Assembly (NCBI RefSeq): GCF_009711165.2
Contig: NZ_WMID02000016.1
Location: forward strand, 1-64,000
Direction: 5' to 3'
Length of the DNA stretch: 64,000 bases
DNA from: Flavobacterium sp. MC2016-06
GTDB taxonomy: Bacteria; Bacteroidota; Bacteroidia; Flavobacteriales; Flavobacteriaceae
Part shown: in pieces, positions 6,719-15,150 of the stretch
Position numbering within the stretch: the stretch's first letter is position 1
Layout of the letters: each line of letters begins with the position of its first letter
Made by a program: the position numbers and the translations under genes
The notes under the pieces: model-generated
What the model saw: only the letters and a program-made list of their open reading frames with translations
Told to the model about the DNA's origin: nothing
The model's database searches: none

Positions 6719-9625
6719 TCATGAATTTAAAATATATTCCAAATTAGCTTCTATTTCGCTGCTAATAAAACTTTCTTCTAAAAGTGAATCAGACAACAGC
6801 TTTTTACTTTCCTGCAGTTTGATTATTTTTTCTTCTACCGTATTTTTTGAAATAAAACGAACAACATTTACTTTGTTTAATTGCCCAATTCGGTGTGCAC
6901 GTCCAATTCCTTGCTTTTCAGCAAAAGGATTCCACCAAGGATCTAAGAACAGAACATAAGAAGCTTTGGTTATGTTCAAACCAACACCTCCAGCTTTAAG
7001 CGAGATAAAAAATAACAAAGGTTTTTCGTTTTCCTGAAAAAGATTAACTTGTTGTTCTCTTTTCGAAGAAGGAGTTTCGCCAGTAATTTCACAATATTCA
7101 ATTTTGTTTTCTTTGCACCAATCCGTGTAAAAACTTAAATTGGTAACAAATGAACTGAAAATAATAGTTTTTTGTTTTCCTTTTACTAAATTTTCTAGAT
7201 AATTAGTAACGGCAATATATTTTCCAGAATCAATATCAGACTCTTGATCTACCATTTTTGGATGATTACTCAACTGCCTCAACTTCATCAATGTGTTAAT
7301 AATACTGATTTTGTCTGGACTTGATCCGTCTGTTTTTAATAAAAAATTACGAGCTTTTGATTTTTCTTTCTCATACAATTTTTCCTGTTCAGGATCCATA
7401 TTGCAATAATAAATCTGTTCAGATAAATCTGGTAAATCTTTCAGAACCTGTTCTTTGGTTCGTCTTAAGATGTAAGGCTGAATAAGATTTTTTAATTCAG
7501 ATAAACTGTTTTCGTCTTGTTTTTTTTCAATCGGATTTTTAAAATTTTCTGTAAAAAAAGCAAAACTGCCCAAAATATCCGGATTTATAAATTGCATCTG
7601 CGACCACAAATCGTCTAGCGAATTTTCGATAGGCGTACCGCTCAAAGCGATTTTATGAGTCGTATTTATAGTATTTATGGCTTTAAAAATCTTAGAATTT
7701 TTATTTTTAATGTATTGGCTTTCATCTAAAATTAAATAGCGGAAATTGTATTTCTCTAAAATTGAAATATCACGATGAATGATACTGTAGCTGGTAAAAA
7801 TTAAATCTGATGAATCTAATCTGCTCTGGAGCAATTTTCTATCATTACCAATATATTGCATTTTAGAAAAATGGGGTGTAAATTTTCCGGCTTCGTTATA
7901 CCAGTTAAAAACCAATGAAGACGGCAAAACAATCAAAGCTTTTAAAGGCTGTCTTTCAACAGTAGTTTCGTTTGCAAACAAATCAAAGTTTGTGGTTTTA
8001 GTCGTAAAACCTAACTGTTCTTGTACGGCAACCAAAACTGCCAAAGTCTGCAATGTCTTTCCAAGTCCCATATCATCGGCCAGACAAGCGCCAAAATTTG
8101 AATTAAAATGATCTAAAAGCCATTTTACACCATCAATTTGATAAGGTCTCAAAGTTGCTTTTAGTAAATCAGAAGATACATATTCAGCTTTATAAATTGG
8201 ATCAGCATCATTTTTGATTTCCGAAATTCCATCTAAAACAGCAAAATTACTTTTACGCAAAAGAAGATTCCCATTTTCTGTTTTAGCAAATTTAGCCAGC
8301 GAACTATATTTGCTGAGCCATTCTAAAGGAATCAAAAAATAGTTTCCGTCAGGCAGTAAAAAAAGCCTTTCTTTACTTTTTATATTTGGAATTATTTCAC
8401 TGAAATTGATCGTATAAGACCCAATGGTAATGATTATTTTAATATCAAACCAATCTCCTTTTGTCTCTTTTGAAGTTAGAACGCTATGATTTTCGGTAAT
8501 AATTTCTTTGCTTTCCAGTTTTAGATTTTGAATTGAAAATCCTAAGTTTTCCAATTCTTCTTTTCTATCAATAACAAATTGGATGTTGCTGTAAGGATCA
8601 GGGTTTTCTAATTCTGAATTTAAACTAAATAAATCGTTTTTGATTTTTAATAAACCAATTTCAATTAATCTTTTAACATATAAAGTTTCGGCAGCACTTC
8701 GCTTAAATTGAATTATTTTGGGCTCATTAGCAATACTGAAATCAACAAAAGAATGTGCCTTTTTGATTTTGCTATTGTCGAAAATATACCCGTTATAATC
8801 AAAAAATAGATTCAGATAATAACAGTTTTTAAAGAAATCAAAAATGGGCTGAATTGTACAAGATGTAATTTTATCGCGATATTCAATTTCAAAACCATTT
8901 GCTTCAATATCTATTTTTTTTGCTATTTCAGGAATGAAGCTTTTAAAATAATTATCAACTAATTTTGAAGGTATTTCGATTGATTTCTTTTTTAAAAAAG
9001 GCATCAATTTTTTAGAATTTAGGTCTTTTAACTGCCCTAATTTTTTATCAATAATTAACCAGCCTGGTTCATCCAAAAGAATATCTACACTAGTATTCAT
9101 GGGTAGAAATGTAGTTTTATTTTCTTTTAAAGACAGCGTATAGGTTATGCCTTCAGAATGTTTGTCAAATTGAATTTGAGGTTCAAAATAAAGCACATTG
9201 GTAGCAACTCTAGAGCGATAAAAATCCTTTTCAACTCCGATATTAATGGACAACGGAAATTGTTCTTGTACAATGATGCTGTAAAAAGAACCTAAGTTTA
9301 GCTGTAAATGCTGGCGAATTGCAAATTCAATTTTAGAATCTTTTTGCAGATCAGCAATCGTCTTTGCCGATTTGATTTTTGCGCTAAATTTCTTGAAAAC
9401 AAATTCGGGTTTTAAAGATTCACAAATTGCTAGTATTTTTTTTGTGTTAGAATCTAAATTTTCAGAAACAATTCCAAAACTTTGAAGTACACCAGTACTT
9501 GCTTTTTTGTCTAAATATTTAACTTCTTCGTTTCCTTCAACAATATAGGCTGTTGGAATATAGGTGTTCAGATTTTTTTCAAAACTGATGTCAAAACAAA
9601 ACTGAAATGATTTTGAAGGTTCCAA
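6719..9625 (-). CDS. SNF2-family DEAD/DEAH-box helicase
   Basis: A Swi2/Snf2 ATPase that would translocate on double-stranded DNA to remodel protein-DNA complexes. The C-terminal half holds the motifs in order: DDMGLGKT (Walker A, ~520), LILDESQYIKN (~634), ALSGTPIENS (~660), then LKAGGVGLN and GIGRAHRIGQ (V and VI) near residue 900. The first ~480 residues are a poorly conserved region with no zinc-finger cysteines. The frame opens with TTG at 9625; there is no ATG near the N-terminus, so the start is uncertain. No methylase, nuclease or phospholipase partner adjoins it, so I see no defence-island context. It is probably a housekeeping RapA/HepA-like enzyme. Confidence 0.88.
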   Translation of the reverse strand: MEPSKSFQFCFDISFEKNLNTYIPTAYIVEGNEEVKYLDKKASTGVLQSFGIVSENLDSNTKKILAICESLKPEFVFKKFSAKIKSAKTIADLQKDSKIEFAIRQHLQLNLGSFYSIIVQEQFPLSINIGVEKDFYRSRVATNVLYFEPQIQFDKHSEGITYTLSLKENKTTFLPMNTSVDILLDEPGWLIIDKKLGQLKDLNSKKLMPFLKKKSIEIPSKLVDNYFKSFIPEIAKKIDIEANGFEIEYRDKITSCTIQPIFDFFKNCYYLNLFFDYNGYIFDNSKIKKAHSFVDFSIANEPKIIQFKRSAAETLYVKRLIEIGLLKIKNDLFSLNSELENPDPYSNIQFVIDRKEELENLGFSIQNLKLESKEIITENHSVLTSKETKGDWFDIKIIITIGSYTINFSEIIPNIKSKERLFLLPDGNYFLIPLEWLSKYSSLAKFAKTENGNLLLRKSNFAVLDGISEIKNDADPIYKAEYVSSDLLKATLRPYQIDGVKWLLDHFNSNFGACLADDMGLGKTLQTLAVLVAVQEQLGFTTKTTNFDLFANETTVERQPLKALIVLPSSLVFNWYNEAGKFTPHFSKMQYIGNDRKLLQSRLDSSDLIFTSYSIIHRDISILEKYNFRYLILDESQYIKNKNSKIFKAINTINTTHKIALSGTPIENSLDDLWSQMQFINPDILGSFAFFTENFKNPIEKKQDENSLSELKNLIQPYILRRTKEQVLKDLPDLSEQIYYCNMDPEQEKLYEKEKSKARNFLLKTDGSSPDKISIINTLMKLRQLSNHPKMVDQESDIDSGKYIAVTNYLENLVKGKQKTIIFSSFVTNLSFYTDWCKENKIEYCEITGETPSSKREQQVNLFQENEKPLLFFISLKAGGVGLNITKASYVLFLDPWWNPFAEKQGIGRAHRIGQLNKVNVVRFISKNTVEEKIIKLQESKKLLSDSLLEESFISSEIEANLEYILNS

Positions 9626-9710
9626 GATTAGGCAGGTAGGTTTAAATTTGGGTTGTAATTGGGTAGTGGTCTAAAATTAAAAAGTTCTCAAATTATTACT
9701 ATTTTGAAAA

Positions 9711-9742
9711 CTTTTTAAATGAACTTATATCACTTATATGGT
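9711..9742. repeat. 32-bp dispersed repeat, copy 1
   Basis: A 32-base sequence with the core AACTTATATCACTTATATGG, identical to 13445-13476. It sits 19 bases after the 3' end of the minus-strand methyltransferase gene, the same relative place as the other copy behind gpmI. It is AT-rich with an internal near-direct repeat (ACTTATAT / ACTTATAT). Confidence 0.9.
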
Positions 9743-9761
9743 GTAAAAAATGGTTAACAGT

Positions 9762-10535
9762 TTAGTTTTCCTGTTTAAAGCAAAGCGGAATAATTTCGCC
9801 TTTTGCTAAACAATATTTTTCTACCAATTCTGGTGCAATTTTATGGGTATAATCTTCTTCGATTACGATAAAACCAATGCTTCTTAATTTATCAAAATAA
9901 TCACGGCCATAAATACGAACGTGATCGTATTGACCAAAGATTTTAGCACGCTCTTTTTGATCTGTAATAGTATCATCTGTAAAAGTAACTGCTCTAGATA
10001 AATCTTGAGGGATTTGCAGCACAGCCATTCCGCCTGGTTTTAATACACGAAATAATTCCTGCATTGCTTTTGTATCGTCTGGAATGTGTTCTAAAACGTG
10101 ATTACACAAAATAACGTCATATTCATTGTCTTTAAAAGGCAAATTGCAGATATCTGCTTTTACATCTGCCAAAGGCGAAAGTAAATCGGTTGTCGTGTAA
10201 TCAAGGTTTTTCTGCTTGCGGAATCTTTTATAAAAAGCTTGTTCGGGCGCAAAGTGAAGTACTTTTTTTGGTGCCGTAAAAAAATCAGTCTGATCATTTA
10301 AATACAACCAAAGCAAACGATGTCTTTCTAACGAAAGTGTACTTGGCGAAAGCACATTATTACGTTGTTTACCATATCCGTAAGGTAAAAACGATCTAAA
10401 ACTTTTCCCATCAATTGGGTCAGTATATTTACTTCCTCTTAAAGATAAAGCTAAAATTGGACGTGCTACATAACTCAAACGAATTAATAAAGGACGTGGT
10501 ATTGTATTTAAGACTAATTTGAAAAGTTTCTTCAT
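9762..10535 (-). CDS. Class I SAM-dependent methyltransferase
   Basis: A 257-aa methyltransferase of the Methyltransf_11 type. The fold shows VLHFAPE (glycine-poor motif I, ~90), LSPLADVKADICNLPF (acidic loop, ~125), DVILCNHVLEHIPD (motif IV, ~145) and LKPGGMAVLQIP (~170). The N-terminal segment, including DGKSFRSFLPYG, resembles proteins annotated near cell-surface sugar or lipid genes, but the substrate cannot be read. It may carry a weak hydrophobic N-terminus but no clear signal peptide. It is co-directional with the GxxExxY gene upstream, 22 bases away across a repeat arm, and is followed by a dispersed repeat. Confidence 0.8.
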   Translation of the reverse strand: MKKLFKLVLNTIPRPLLIRLSYVARPILALSLRGSKYTDPIDGKSFRSFLPYGYGKQRNNVLSPSTLSLERHRLLWLYLNDQTDFFTAPKKVLHFAPEQAFYKRFRKQKNLDYTTTDLLSPLADVKADICNLPFKDNEYDVILCNHVLEHIPDDTKAMQELFRVLKPGGMAVLQIPQDLSRAVTFTDDTITDQKERAKIFGQYDHVRIYGRDYFDKLRSIGFIVIEEDYTHKIAPELVEKYCLAKGEIIPLCFKQEN

Positions 10536-10542
10536 GGGGGTG

Positions 10543-11042
10543 TTTCACAGAGTTTCACTAAGAAAGCACAGAGCTTCGCGGAGTGTTTATAAATCTTTTA
10601 ATGTTATTTTTTAAAATTTTAGAATCAAAATTAATCAGAAGTCCTAAAGGGTAATTTCCAAGTTTTAAATAAGTAATAGTTTGAGCAAAATGGACATCAG
10701 TAAAAGCCTCTACGGTTTTCAATTCAATGACAATTTTATTTTCAACTAGTAAATCAATTCGATATCCATGATCCAGTTTTATGTCTTTATAAATTATTGG
10801 CAGAGCTTTTTGCTTTTCAACAATTAACCCAGCATTTTTCAATTCGTACCATAAACATTCTTGATAGGCAGATTCTAATAATCCAGGACCTAATTGTTTG
10901 TGAACTTCAATAGCAAGACCAATTATCTTATATGAAATTGCATCTAAATCTTCACGAGATTCTGTGTTTTCTTGATACATTTTACCTGCTTATAAATAAC
11001 TTTTGTGAATCTTGGCGTATATCTTTGTGAACCTTTGTGAAA
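10543..11042. repeat. Imperfect inverted repeat framing the GxxExxY gene
   Basis: Arm 1 is 10543-10562 and arm 2 is 11023-11042; 17 of 20 positions are complementary. Both have the TTTCACA/TGTGAAA character of a repeat common between Bacteroidota genes. The arm at the gene's 3' end begins inside the coding sequence: the stop codon lies within it. Together they enclose only the 140-aa GxxExxY ORF. Confidence 0.7.
10558..10980 (-). CDS. GxxExxY protein (PD-(D/E)XK nuclease-like)
   Basis: A member of the short GxxExxY family (TIGR04256, related to PDDEXK_3). The name motif is GLLESAY at residues 33-39. A nuclease-like core follows: Asp76 in YRIDLLVE, then Glu86 and Lys88 in IVIELKTVE, the D...ExK arrangement of PD-(D/E)XK enzymes. 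No activity has been shown for the family as far as I know. It is patchily distributed, often in several copies per genome. Here it is framed by an inverted repeat, and its last residues (NTPRSSVLS) are read from repeat sequence. It sits between map and a methyltransferase gene without disturbing either, which suggests insertion of a small unit. Confidence 0.85.
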   Translation of the reverse strand: MYQENTESREDLDAISYKIIGLAIEVHKQLGPGLLESAYQECLWYELKNAGLIVEKQKALPIIYKDIKLDHGYRIDLLVENKIVIELKTVEAFTDVHFAQTITYLKLGNYPLGLLINFDSKILKNNIKRFINTPRSSVLS

Positions 11043-11045
11043 TAA

Positions 11046-11864
11046 TTATAACACCAACGGCACTTGTCTAAATTCATCTTCTTCATTACTTTCAATACCC
11101 AATGCTTGATAAATGTATTGGAAAGTTGATAATAGTTCTGGTTTACCATTAACTAAAGCAACATCATGTTCAAAATGAGCACTTGGTTTTCCGTCAGCAG
11201 TAAGAATTGTCCAGCCGTCTTTTAGCTGTTTGATGTTTTTTGTTCCCATATTAATCATTGGTTCAATTGCAACAACCATTCCTTCAACAAAAAGTTTTCC
11301 GCGGCCGCGTTTTCCGTAATTTGGCATTTCTGGTTCTTCGTGCATTTTTTGCCCAACACCGTGTCCAACCAATTCACGAACCACTCCGTAACCGTGAGAT
11401 TCGGTATATTTCTGAATCGCATTTCCAACATCTTCTACGCGATTTCCAGCTTTAAATTCTCTAATTCCTACATAAAGAGATTCTTTAGTAACTTTCAAAA
11501 GTTTTTTAACTTCTGGAGCCACTTCACCAATCTCAAAACTATAAGCGTGATCACCGTGATATCCATTTTTAAAAGCACCACAATCTACAGAAATTACATC
11601 GCCGCTTTTCAAAGGTGTATTATTAGGAATTCCGTGTACAACTTGTGCATTCGGACTCATACAAAGGGAGTTCGGGAAATCATATAAACCCAAGAAACTT
11701 GGTACAGCGCCATGATCACGAATAAATTCTTCGGCTAATTTATCTAGATATAAAGTGGTAACTCCTTCTTTAATTTCAGAAGCAATCATTCCTAATGTTT
11801 TAGAAACGATCAAAGCACTTTCGCGCATTAATTCGATTTCTTCACGTGATTTTACAATAATCAT
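11046..11864 (-). CDS. map: Type I methionine aminopeptidase
   Basis: Removes the initiator methionine from nascent proteins in the cytoplasm. The 272-aa length is normal for the compact type I enzyme. Metal-ligand regions are visible: ISVDCGAFKNGYHGDHAYSF (two Asp, with the substrate His nearby), ELVGHGVGQKMHEEP (His and the HEEP segment), and VAIEPMINMG plus HFEHDVAL for the two Glu ligands. It is usually found next to ribosomal genes in many bacteria, but not here. A -7 box at 11885-11892 gives a leader of about 20 bases. The GxxExxY unit follows 65 bases downstream. Confidence 0.95.
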   Translation of the reverse strand: MIIVKSREEIELMRESALIVSKTLGMIASEIKEGVTTLYLDKLAEEFIRDHGAVPSFLGLYDFPNSLCMSPNAQVVHGIPNNTPLKSGDVISVDCGAFKNGYHGDHAYSFEIGEVAPEVKKLLKVTKESLYVGIREFKAGNRVEDVGNAIQKYTESHGYGVVRELVGHGVGQKMHEEPEMPNYGKRGRGKLFVEGMVVAIEPMINMGTKNIKQLKDGWTILTADGKPSAHFEHDVALVNGKPELLSTFQYIYQALGIESNEEDEFRQVPLVL

Positions 11865-11884
11865 AATTTCGGATTTTCAGTTGG

Positions 11885-11892
11885 CAAAAGTA
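11885..11892 (-). promoter_or_regulatory. Candidate -7 box for map
   Basis: TACTTTTG on the minus strand fits TAnnTTTG, 20 bases before the map ATG. No TTG lies 17-23 bases upstream. Confidence 0.4.
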
Positions 11893-12053
11893 CAATTTTT
11901 AATATTATTTTTTTGGTTTTGATTTTGAATTTAATTCAAAACAATAAATTTTAAATTCTATTGATAATTAGTGATTCTGCTAGAAATGAGAAGTCTTTAA
12001 AAAATATATTTGAAAAAAAGCCGTAAATTAGTGTAAGAAACAATTTTGTACTT

Positions 12054-13310
12054 ATGAAAATGGATATAGATCAAGAAAATATTTCTAAAGTAAAGGCTTT
12101 AAAAAGGATGAAAAGTAATGCTTTGGCTCTCTTGGGAGTTGCGGTACTTTTATTTATAATAGCTATTTATTTTAAGATTCCAATGCTGCAGGCTTTTAGC
12201 GAAGCTGCAATGGTGGGTGGTATTGCAGATTGGTTTGCTGTTGTAGCACTTTTTCGCCACCCAATGGGAATTCCGATTTGGCATACAGCAATTATTCCAA
12301 CCAAAAAAAATGAAATAGGCGAAAATCTTGGAAATTTTGTCTCAGAAGAATTCTTGGATCGTGAAAAATTAGAAATTAAAATAGAAGAATTCAATTTTGC
12401 CACAAAAGCTGCCGATTGGCTTTCAGAAGAAGAAAACGCAGGTAAAATTGCCAATTTGGTTGTTGTAAATGTTATTCCTGGAATTTTAAGAACGATAAAA
12501 GACGAAGATATAAAGAGATTTATTCAAGTTCAGTTTAAGGAAAAATTGGAAGGGATAAATTTTGGAGATTGGGTTGCACTAGCTTTAGAACCTTTGCAGA
12601 AAGGAAATGTAAAAGACGAATTGCTTACGAATTTGTTTGAAATTATAAGCGGGGAATTAACCAATAATAAAGATTTAATTCGGAAAAAAGTAAAAGAATC
12701 AACTCCTTTCTTGAGTTTTGGTCTAGCTGATAAAAGTATTTCGGAAGGAATTTTTAATGGTTTGCAGGATTTTCTAGATGAAGCTAAAAAATCTGACAGT
12801 GTAATAAGAGCTAAAATAGACGAATACGTTTATAACTTTCTTGATAAAGTAAAAAACTCAGAAGAAATGAGAATCAAAATCAATAATTTAATTCTTGGTT
12901 TTGCAGGTAAAAAAGAGGTTCAGGATTATGTAAACGGAATTTGGGATGAAATAAAACTATCTATTACAAATGATTTAGAAAAAGGCGATCAATCTTCTAT
13001 TAAAAATAATGTCACCAGTCTGGTTCAAACTTTTGGAAACGGAATTAAAGAAGATGCTGTGATGATTGACAAAATCAATACTTTTATAAAAATAGACTTA
13101 TTGTCAATACTTCTAAACAATAAAAAAGTAATTGGAGACTTGATATCTTCTACAGTAAAAAGCTGGGATGGTAAAGAAGTTTCTGAAAAATTAGAATTAG
13201 AAATAGGAAAAGATCTTCAATACATTAGAATCAACGGAACTTTAGTTGGCGGCGTTATTGGACTAATTATTTATGGTGTCGAACAACTTTATCATTATTT
13301 TATAGCTTAA
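12054..13310 (+). CDS. DUF445 family membrane protein
   Basis: A 418-aa inner-membrane protein of the DUF445 family (E. coli YjiN type), function unknown. An N-terminal helix (~24-45) leads into the signature EAAMVGGIADWFAVVALFRHPMGIPIWHTAIIP at residues ~52-84 (described in parts: AAMVGGIADWFAV, ALFRHPMGIP). A long charged helical body follows, with repeated segments around LGNFVSEEFL and IKINNLILGFAG, and a second membrane helix at the end (GTLVGGVIGLIIYGVEQL). The start at 12054 gives MKMDIDQEN; the ATG two codons later is an alternative. It is divergent from map and separated from gpmI by a palindromic repeat. Confidence 0.85.
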   Translation: MKMDIDQENISKVKALKRMKSNALALLGVAVLLFIIAIYFKIPMLQAFSEAAMVGGIADWFAVVALFRHPMGIPIWHTAIIPTKKNEIGENLGNFVSEEFLDREKLEIKIEEFNFATKAADWLSEEENAGKIANLVVVNVIPGILRTIKDEDIKRFIQVQFKEKLEGINFGDWVALALEPLQKGNVKDELLTNLFEIISGELTNNKDLIRKKVKESTPFLSFGLADKSISEGIFNGLQDFLDEAKKSDSVIRAKIDEYVYNFLDKVKNSEEMRIKINNLILGFAGKKEVQDYVNGIWDEIKLSITNDLEKGDQSSIKNNVTSLVQTFGNGIKEDAVMIDKINTFIKIDLLSILLNNKKVIGDLISSTVKSWDGKEVSEKLELEIGKDLQYIRINGTLVGGVIGLIIYGVEQLYHYFIA

Positions 13311-13365
13311 CGATATCAATCCATTTATATTCAACGCAAAATTTGGGTTTCGATTAGAAAGTAAT

Positions 13366-13432
13366 AATCTCGCAAAGTCGTAAAAACGCAAAGTTTTTAT
13401 ATTCCTTTGCGACTTAGCGTCTTTGCGAGATT
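13366..13432. repeat. CGCAAAG-type palindrome with terminator-like tail
   Basis: Arms 13366-13393 and 13405-13432 are complementary at 23 of 28 positions, with an 11-base loop. The outer 12 and inner 7 positions pair perfectly (AATCTCGCAAAG; CGCAAAG). A run of eight T follows, so it can terminate the DUF445 gene. The CTTTGCG wording is a widespread Bacteroidota intergenic repeat, related in style to the arms around the GxxExxY gene, but it encloses no ORF. Confidence 0.8.
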
Positions 13433-13444
13433 TTTTTTAAGAAC

Positions 13445-13476
13445 CTTTTTAAATGAACTTATATCACTTATATGGT
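13445..13476. repeat. 32-bp dispersed repeat, copy 2
   Basis: Identical to 9711-9742 over 32 bases. It lies 17 bases after the gpmI stop, in the same orientation relative to its gene as copy 1 is to the methyltransferase gene. Confidence 0.9.
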
Positions 13477-13493
13477 TTAAAATTAAAATGTTT

Positions 13494-15014
13494 TTACAAC
13501 AACGAGTGACAAGTCATTGCGTTTGGCTGAGCAACTCCCATTAATTCTAAAATAGTAGGAGCGATGTCGCCTAAAACTCCATTTTGTATGTTTTTCAAAT
13601 CTTTGTCAACCAAAATAATCGGCACTGGATTTGTTGTGTGCGCTGTATTTGGGCTTCCGTCAGGATTAATCATAGTTTCACAATTTCCGTGATCGGCAAT
13701 TACAATTGTAGTATAATCATTTGCAAGAGCAGCTTCAATAACTTCTTTTACACAAGCATCAACAGCTTCACAGGCTAAAATTGCAGCACTCATAATTCCT
13801 GTATGTCCAACCATATCGCCATTAGCAAAGTTTAGACAAACAAAATCAACTTCACCTTTATTCAATTCAGGAACAAGTGCATCTTTTAGTTCAAAAGCAC
13901 TCATTTCTGGCTGTAAATCGTACGTAGCCACTTTTGGAGAATTTCTTAAAATACGAGATTCACCTTCAAAAGGAGTTTCTCTTCCGCCAGAAAAGAAAAA
14001 CGTAACGTGCGGATACTTTTCAGTTTCAGCAATACGAATTTGTTTCTTTCCAGCTTTTTCTAAAACTTCACCAAGAGTTTCGGTAATATTATCTTTGTTG
14101 TAAACCACTTTTACGTTTTGATACGTTTCATCGTAATTCGTAAGCGTTACATAATACAATTTTAGTTTGTGCATGTTTTGCTCGTGAAAATCTTGCTGCG
14201 AAAGCGCTTCAGTAAGTTCACGACCACGGTCTGTTCTAAAGTTAAAGAAGATTACAACATCGTCTTCAGTAATTGTAGCCAATGGTTTCTCTTCTTCGTC
14301 AACCATTACAATTGGAGCAATAAATTCGTCCGTAACATTATTTTCATAACTGCTAAGAACACTTGCAACCGCGTTTTTAGATTTAGTTCCTTCTGCGTTT
14401 ACAACCAAATCGTACGCAAGTTTTACACGTTCCCAGCGTTTATCACGATCCATTGCATAATAACGGCCAATGATAGAAGCAATTTTTACTGGAGTATTTT
14501 TAATATGATCTTCTAAATCATGGATATATTTTGCACCCGATTTTGGGTCAACATCACGTCCATCTGTAAAAGCATGAACATAAACTTGATCCAAACCATA
14601 TTCTTGAGACGCATCAATTAAACCGCGTAGGTGAGAAGTATGAGAGTGAACACCACCGTCAGAAACTAATCCTAAAAAGTGTACTTTTTTGTTGTTTTCT
14701 TTAGCATATGTAAAAGCATCAATAAGAACCTGCTCTTTAGCAAGTGTTTTATGAGCTACAGCCAAATTTATTTTAGCTAAATCTTGATATACAATTCTTC
14801 CAGCACCAAGATTCATGTGACCAACTTCGCTATTTCCCATTTGGCCTTCAGGTAAACCAACATTTAATCCGTCAGTACGAAGCTGCGCATTTGGGTAGTT
14901 TTTGTAAAGACTATTTATAAAAGGAACATTTGCATTGTCTATTGCAGATACTTTAGGGTCAGGAGATTTTCCCCAACCATCCAAAATCATAAGGATAACT
15001 TTCTTGTTCATCAT
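13494..15014 (-). CDS. gpmI: 2,3-bisphosphoglycerate-independent phosphoglycerate mutase
   Basis: Interconverts 3- and 2-phosphoglycerate in glycolysis and gluconeogenesis, using two Mn2+ ions and a phosphoserine intermediate. The N-terminal metal site is in LMILDGWG; the catalytic Ser is in GQMGNSEVGHMNLGAGR. The substrate loop HTSHLRGLI and Arg-rich GRYYAMDRDKRW follow, and ADHGNCE near the C-terminus supplies more metal ligands. The length, ~506 aa, is normal. I start at the double ATG 15014/15011 because the consensus promoter occupies 15028-15056; the longer frame would begin inside it. The predicted 5' leader is under 15 bases. Confidence 0.95.
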   Translation of the reverse strand: MMNKKVILMILDGWGKSPDPKVSAIDNANVPFINSLYKNYPNAQLRTDGLNVGLPEGQMGNSEVGHMNLGAGRIVYQDLAKINLAVAHKTLAKEQVLIDAFTYAKENNKKVHFLGLVSDGGVHSHTSHLRGLIDASQEYGLDQVYVHAFTDGRDVDPKSGAKYIHDLEDHIKNTPVKIASIIGRYYAMDRDKRWERVKLAYDLVVNAEGTKSKNAVASVLSSYENNVTDEFIAPIVMVDEEEKPLATITEDDVVIFFNFRTDRGRELTEALSQQDFHEQNMHKLKLYYVTLTNYDETYQNVKVVYNKDNITETLGEVLEKAGKKQIRIAETEKYPHVTFFFSGGRETPFEGESRILRNSPKVATYDLQPEMSAFELKDALVPELNKGEVDFVCLNFANGDMVGHTGIMSAAILACEAVDACVKEVIEAALANDYTTIVIADHGNCETMINPDGSPNTAHTTNPVPIILVDKDLKNIQNGVLGDIAPTILELMGVAQPNAMTCHSLL

Positions 15015-15027
15015 TTTTTGTTTTCTA

Positions 15028-15056
15028 CAAAGATAAGTCATTTCTAAAATTTGCAA
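15028..15056 (-). promoter_or_regulatory. gpmI promoter, consensus flavobacterial type
   Basis: On the minus strand TTG (15054-15056), an 18-base spacer, then TATCTTTG (15028-15035), which fits TTG-N17-23-TAnnTTTG. The box ends only 13 bases before the first ATG, so the mRNA should have a very short leader. Confidence 0.65.
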
Positions 15057-15150
15057 GAAAGCATTGTTACAATTATATTTAATAAAATGAAGCCTATTAA
15101 AAAATAATAATTTAGCTGAAGAACTCTATATTTTTTAAAATAAATTCACG

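Noticed and set aside
6719..9625. SNF2 helicase as part of a defence island
   Set aside because: Neighbours are housekeeping genes (T9SS plug, methyltransferase, map); no methylase, nuclease or phospholipase partner is adjacent.
11340..11687. Plus-strand frame of 115 codons inside map
   Set aside because: Shadow frame of a conserved gene, with an asparagine- and phenylalanine-rich product typical of antisense reading.
14169..14516. Plus-strand frame of 115 codons inside gpmI
   Set aside because: It lies opposite a highly conserved enzyme gene and its product has no recognisable domain.
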